A stretch of 64,000 bases of DNA, taken from positions 62,001 to 126,000 of the forward strand of contig JAJEKV010000413.1 of NCBI GenBank assembly GCA_021234155.1, read 5' to 3'. Shown piece by piece: positions 59,243-64,000 of the stretch. The stretch is from Isoetes taiwanensis. Lineage: Eukaryota; Streptophyta; Lycopodiopsida; Isoetales; Isoetaceae. The notes under the pieces are model-generated. The model did no database searches. It was given only the letters and a program-made list of their open reading frames with translations, and was not told the DNA's origin. Position numbers and translations under genes: made by a program. The first letter of the stretch is position 1; every line of letters starts with the position of its first letter.

Positions 59243-60349
59243 AAGTTAACCTAGGGTTTCATTCTGTCATTTTTTTTTCCTTTCTTCCTGCGCCATCGCC
59301 ATCGTTTCTTTAGGGCGATCCACAGGTGTTTCGCGGTGGCGCCATGTTGAAGCTTCATTCCGGTGGCGCCATCTAGGTTTGAGAGTTGAGTAGGCGAGTT
59401 TTTGGAAGCTTTTGACGAAGTTGTGAAGCTTCTTGGTTTGCTTTCGTGTATTTTCTTTGTCTTTTTCCTTCGGTGGCGTCATCTTGCTCTGAGCGTTCGT
59501 TAGGCGAAACTTTTGAAGGTTTTGAAGAAATTTCTTGGTGCCTTTGGTCTGCTTTGTCTGTGTTCTTACTTGCATGGCTATTTCTTGCTATTTCTTGCGT
59601 GCTGGAGGATGTAGGACGACTCTAAAGAGAACTAGGATGGCCTTTTTGCAAGAAATTCTTGCATGCAGGTTCTCTTGTCGAAGTTTTGTGCTTCTGAGTT
59701 TGTTTCAAGTTCTGATTTATTTGTTTCAAGTCTAGGACGAGTTTCAGACTTGGATTCTAGCTTTTTGTATGATCCGGGCAGTTTGTTCAAGGATTCTGTA
59801 AAAAAGGCTGTAAAAAAGGCAAGGATCTTTGTTGTTTTTTGTTATTCTTCTTTTATTTTTCGCTTCTTGTTACTAACTTGGATTTTCTTTTGTAGATATG
59901 TGTGATGGATGATCTTGAGGAACCTATTCTTAGGGATATCACAAATAAGGGAGCTGCAGACAGAGAAGCTTGCTAGTCTGACAGAGAAGCTTGCTAGTCT
60001 TTGGCGCTGCTAGTTCTCCTTGAAGTTCTGCTGGAAGTTCTCTTTGATTTTTTGATGTGTTTGCTGGAATTGATACTTGGAAGTATCACATTTTGAACTG
60101 TAATGTGTTTTTTGAATTGATACTTGAAGTATCATCATATTTTGAATTGTATACAGGACATGCTTCTTAAATGAATGCAAGAAATTTTGAGTCTCGAAAT
60201 TTACTGTTGGAAATTTTCAGAATTGTAACTAAGTAAAAAGAAGAAATGCAAGTAAAAAACAGAATTGCAACCAAGTAACTACATTTCTGGAAAAGAAAAT
60301 CATAGCAGAATAAGGGGTAAAATGGACAGAATGAACCCTAGGTTAACTT
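59243..60349. mobile_element. 1.1-kb element with terminal inverted repeats
   Basis: AAGTTAACCTAGGGTTTCAT plus TCTGTCATTTT at the left end (59243 onward) is mirrored, with two single-base indels, at the right end (to 60349). The interior has diverged tandem duplications (GGTGGCGxCATCT blocks at about 59363 and 59473; GACAGAGAAGCTTGCTAGTC twice at 59958-60000) and no transposase, so it is MITE-like or non-autonomous. A target duplication is not obvious. The cloverleaf stands 11 bp outside the left end. Confidence 0.6.
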
Positions 60350-62100
60350 TAGGTGAAAAGGTAACAAAATGTAGCTAGCAATTGAAGCATCACAGATGAA
60401 TCTGATTTTTTTTATCTCTTTGGGGCCGATCTGAAATTCAAACTAGCCTTCTTATTACTAACTCAAATCCGACCCAGTTTGCCTTCAGATCCCGTCAAGT
60501 TTAAGCAACAGAGGTTAAATTGAACAGATTGAAACGACATGATTCAAAATACTATAACTTACCCTGCCACTCTCTGCGCAATCACCTCTTCCATCATCGA
60601 CTGCCATCTATCTGCCTGCTAAATCCTTCCTTCTGCTTCGTCTTCAAAGAGAGATTTACATAGCTTTGCATAAACGGATTTCCCTGATAAATCCCTACCT
60701 CTGGCATTTTTTTTCCAAGTATCCCACAGCTAAGTATCACATTTTTTTTCCAAGTATCCCACAGGTAATTTGAGATCTCATTTTGTCCCATTAAGGGATG
60801 CTTAAAAAGCCACGTCAGCTTTTTAAACTGTCCAATAAGAGAAGAGCTCCAGTGTATTTTATTCCAGTATTATGTGGCAGCAGTAATTAATGCAGTTCTA
60901 ACTAACTTTTGCAGTGTCATTTTTCTACGATAACTTTTGATCAAAAACTCCGATTTGAACACTATTTGTGGCAATGGATTCGTCTCCTCAAGATCTTTCT
61001 AATGACAACCCATTGTTATGTCTTTTGGGATGTAAATATATAAGAAAAGAGCAAAAAACCATATTTTTTAAGGTTAACACATATAGCTTGTATTGAAATA
61101 CATCATAACCATATATCATTTGAAAGATCTTTTCATTCTCAAGATCTAATGCAACAAACGCCACAAACATTTTCATGAGTAGATCAAAAGTTATAGGAAA
61201 AAACGACAAAGAATGAAGTTGTTAATGCTGCATTAATTGCAGTTTGATATAGAGTACTCATTCTATTGGAGGATTCTTATGGGGACAAAAGGAGATCTCA
61301 AATTACCTCTAATGGAGTATGCCAGCGAGTTAGATCGGTAAAAACGGATTCAAAGATGCATACCACAAAGAAAATCTAATCTCTCCCGCGACTCCGGGAA
61401 GAAGTAAAAGCATTTCGGGCATACAGATCTCCGCCCAATTGTAAATCGTGGAGGCCATATATGGTCGCGTTATTGCTAGTTATGGCCTGTTGCTAGTTGT
61501 TGCCTGTTGTGCCGGATCTGGATGCCAGCAGATCAGGAAGAAATGGATATATGTTACAAGATCCGGATCTGCTGGTAGAAGCTAAATGAGGCAAAGAAAA
61601 AATTTTCCTCATGGATTCGTGCACATGGCAGCATCGTCCACCTTCAAGCCGGTGGCTACTAAGCAGTGACAGAATAAAAACGCAGGGACATTGGTTGTGA
61701 GACGCCATGGCTGCTGGAGGAGAAGGAGATCCAGGAGCACACGACTACTTGCCCTAACCCTAAACGAATTTTGCCTACTTGCCCTAAGCGAATTTTGCCT
61801 CTTTGCCTCTGCCCCAACCCTGAACCCAATTCTTCATATCCAACGGTTGCCTTTGCATCTGCCCTAACCCTAAAGGTGTCTATGCAGGAAATCGGGCAGG
61901 GGGGTTAGGCAACCCTGCTAAAAAAAAGGGTTTTGGCCCATTCCTAGCTATGCCACGTGTCGTGCCACCTCAGCAAGTTTCAAGATAAGCCGTTAGATCT
62001 ATAATTTTTCACATCTACGGTCCAGAAAAATAGAAAACTTGAAGATTATTCGACCTTCTGCGAGACAAAATTCCCTCCTCTGTAACTCCGTTCTCCTTCC
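60350..62100. other. Intergenic with short tandem repeats
   Basis: TTTTTTTTCCAAGTATCCCA with CAGxTAA occurs twice at 60708-60768. GAATTTTGCCT and CCCTAA repeats lie around 61740-61880. The CCGTTAGATCT...ATCTACGGTCC inverted pattern near 61990-62020 resembles motifs in the 5' blocks of the Helitron-like units. No gene was recognised. Confidence 0.5.
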
Positions 62101-62109
62101 TCCTTTCTT

Positions 62110-62240
62110 TTGCCAGTTCTTGCTCATGCCAAACCCAAAGGGGCTTCAGCCATGATAAATCAGATGCTTGAAGAAAACATTAGGGCTTTTGACCGTGCCT
62201 TGGCATTGGATGTAGCCGAAAATAAGCAGAATCCGAAGCC
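62110..62240 (+). other. Exon-like stretch ahead of the SMN-like exons, unknown
   Basis: The open sequence contains MINQMLEENIRAFDRALALD and VAENKQNPKPYIG. No clear donor site was found, and the frame link to the next exon is unproven. It is not recognised as part of SMN. Confidence 0.25.
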
Positions 62241-62372
62241 ATATATTGGCCTTATCTCTTTTTTCTTTCTCCAACGAGCAGAATCTGGGTTCATTGTTTA
62301 CTTAATTCCGTTTTGCTTTCATCTGCAAGTTGCTGTGCCTTAACTAGTAGGCATTTAACACTGACAAAACAG

Positions 62373-62975
62373 ATGTTGCGATGGTCAATGCTTGGGATGA
62401 CTCCGCCCTTATCAATACCTTTGATGCCGCTATGAACAAGGTTCGATGCTGGATGTAGCTTAGACATGTAGGCTTTAGAATTTAGTGTCGGTTATTGATA
62501 GCCTTCCCTCTTTGAACTTACAGGAAATGCATACTTCACCTCGTGAAAGCAACAGAAGTACTGGACTGCAAGATTCTCAATGTATACAGAAGTGTGAATC
62601 GTAAGTTCATAGCTTTTTTTTATCTTGTCATCTAATTGAGGCAATCTATGAGACCTCTGGTGAATTAATTATCAGATCAGTAGGATTTTATAGCAGGTTT
62701 TATTCTTAGTTATGCTTGACAATTTTTGGATATGAAATTTTTGAAATCTCAAATGTTTTGTTATTTGAAATGTAAATTCCACAACATGCAGGGATGATAT
62801 GATCCAAGATTCGGATAAGGCAGATGTTTTGCCTCAGGAGGTATCTCAGGATATCCAATCAGAAAGGGAAACCCAGGAAACATCACATAAGTTGAATGCT
62901 GTGGCACATGGTGAATATACCCAGCAGTGGAGTATATATTATAAACAGCAAGAATTACAGCAACAATGCCTTTAG
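62373..62975 (+). pseudogene. SMN-like gene fragment (Gemin2-binding motif), three exons
   Basis: Three stretches with splice sites join in consistent phase: 62373-62440 (acceptor AAAACAG, donor GTTCGA), 62524-62600 (CTTACAG, GTAAGT) and 62792-62975 (ACATGCAG to TAG). The first contains AWDDSALINTFDAAMNK, matching the WDDSALI...A motif by which survival motor neuron protein binds Gemin2 during snRNP assembly. The second reads EMHTSPRESNRSTGLQDSQC. The third is Gln/Glu-rich and ends YYKQQELQQQCL-stop at 62973-62975. Protein-like sequence continues in frame after the stop (KLNFGIMQGLGSVENYYKYY), so the stop looks premature. The YG-box end of SMN was not found. Partial gene or pseudogene. Confidence 0.5.
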
Positions 62976-63056
62976 AAGCTGAATTTTGGCATAATGCAGG
63001 GGTTAGGTAGTGTTGAGAATTATTATAAGTATTATACGGAGCGCAGTAAATATCGG

Positions 63057-63130
63057 ACGCTGACATGTTATACCCACGGGCATATCCATGGTATATCCGT
63101 GTGTGTTTGACATGTTATAGCCACGCCAAA
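63057..63130. repeat. Short direct repeat around an imperfect palindrome
   Basis: TGACATGTTATAxCCACG occurs at about 63060 and 63108, flanking CACGGGCATATCC-ATGG-TATATCCGTG, which is nearly self-complementary. It may be a tiny insertion with its footprint. Confidence 0.5.
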
Positions 63131-64000
63131 GCTTGCAGGATTTCATTTGCTTCTTGGTAATACAGATGTACAGGCAGCTATCAGAGGTAAGCTCTTTTCA
63201 TGGTAGGGAAAAAAAACCAAATAGAGCATGAATAAAAATGGCATATCCTAACTTTGCCTCTTTCAGATTCTTCATTCCGGCTGTGTATTGATTGCTATAT
63301 TTATCACCATCGATATTGATGTCCTTTGGAAACTGAGGCAGGAATTTATGGATAATACACCAGCTAGTTGCACGATTATTACAGACAAATAGCTTTGCAT
63401 TCCATTGGTAAGGAGCTTTCATTTGTTCAAGATGAAGCATGATGCAGTTTTATCTTGCATTCTCTGATTGAATTTTTATCTACCCAAAGCCATGCCATAT
63501 CTGTTGTACAAGACTGCACAAAATGCACCTTGTTTGATTGCTTGTATTTTGAAGTTTTGTTCTGGCCTTCTGCTTTGAAAGAACTCTTGCTTTATCTTAG
63601 CCCTAGACTCGTCAGTGCATTCTTGTAATTGAGTAAAAATTGATAGCTTAACTGTGCAAGTCTTCAAGACACCGACTGGCTAAAAATAGTCACGGAGATG
63701 GAGAAGATCACGGAATAACTTCTCGTTCCTACCCCTTGCTCTAATTTCTCCTTCGGTGCTTCCCTTTTCCTCTAGCTTTTCATTTTGCCTTCTGTTTATT
63801 TTCTCAAGGGCCAGGGCGGCTGCCTCGGAGGAGCTTGCCTCGCCTCAAAGGCATTAATCTTCTGTTTCGCAGCCTATGCATAATTGAAAGCTTGTCCTTA
63901 TGTGCATGGGAAAAGCTGCGCATTCAGTTATGCCGATAGGATGTGGAACTGATGCATTGCTTGTGATGATCTATGTCATGAAACATATTTCGATCCTCTC
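63131..64000. other. No gene recognised
   Basis: Minus-strand frames at 63440-63198 and 63667-63476 (LQECTDESRAKIKQEFFQSR) look partly protein-like but belong to no family I know. Confidence 0.4.

Overview
The window looks like gene-poor nuclear DNA from a land plant. It is AT-rich, with intron-like splice signals and a dense, nested set of plant-type transposons: CACTA-like, Helitron-like, chromovirus, two kinds of LINE, and a tRNA-like repeat. Nothing in it is bacterial or organellar. A non-seed plant such as a fern or bryophyte is my guess from the mix of repeats and two unusual protein families, but the sequence does not prove it. I found no clearly intact host gene, no rRNA or tRNA gene and no CRISPR array. 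Most reading frames over 100 codons are transposon relics or low-complexity artefacts.

Layout. 1-9.6 kb: old decayed sequence with short tandem repeats and minus-strand protein relics. 9.6-12.5 kb: a decayed transposase-like gene with a GHTHxDID motif; a fragment of the same family lies inverted at 13.9-14.1 kb. 14.25-23.52 kb: a 9.3-kb CACTA-like element bounded by CACAAGGCCCCCAAAA termini and a TAT duplication. It carries a LINE on the minus strand (15.4-19.07 kb) and a DUF4283-like fragment. 24.0-25.5 kb: a Ty3-type LTR and leader relic. 27.2-43.5 kb: a head-to-tail row of Helitron-like units sharing a 3' hairpin plus CTAG/CTAA end. They contain gene-fragment exons, including a clean exon of a GT47 exostosin of the EXAD type, and a 1.7-kb polypurine block.

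43.9-45.3 kb: a minus-strand chromovirus relic (integrase, chromodomain, LTR-like repeat). 45.4-58.5 kb: a broken minus-strand gene of an uncharacterised family with a GQHS motif. One exon is split by a tRNA-like repeat array (46.4-47.8 kb), its introns hold many copies of a 20-bp palindrome, and a 7.8-kb LINE with a perfect 14-bp target duplication and poly(A) tail (50.4-58.3 kb) sits upstream, apparently in an intron. 59.1-60.35 kb: a 98-bp DNA cloverleaf next to a 1.1-kb element with terminal inverted repeats. 62.37-62.98 kb: three phase-consistent exons resembling the N-terminal part of survival motor neuron (SMN) protein.

The genes do not form a pathway. The window records successive insertions: LINE into CACTA, repeat array and LINE into the GQHS gene, Helitron-like units beside one another. 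The cloverleaf is the signal that known feature types explain least well.
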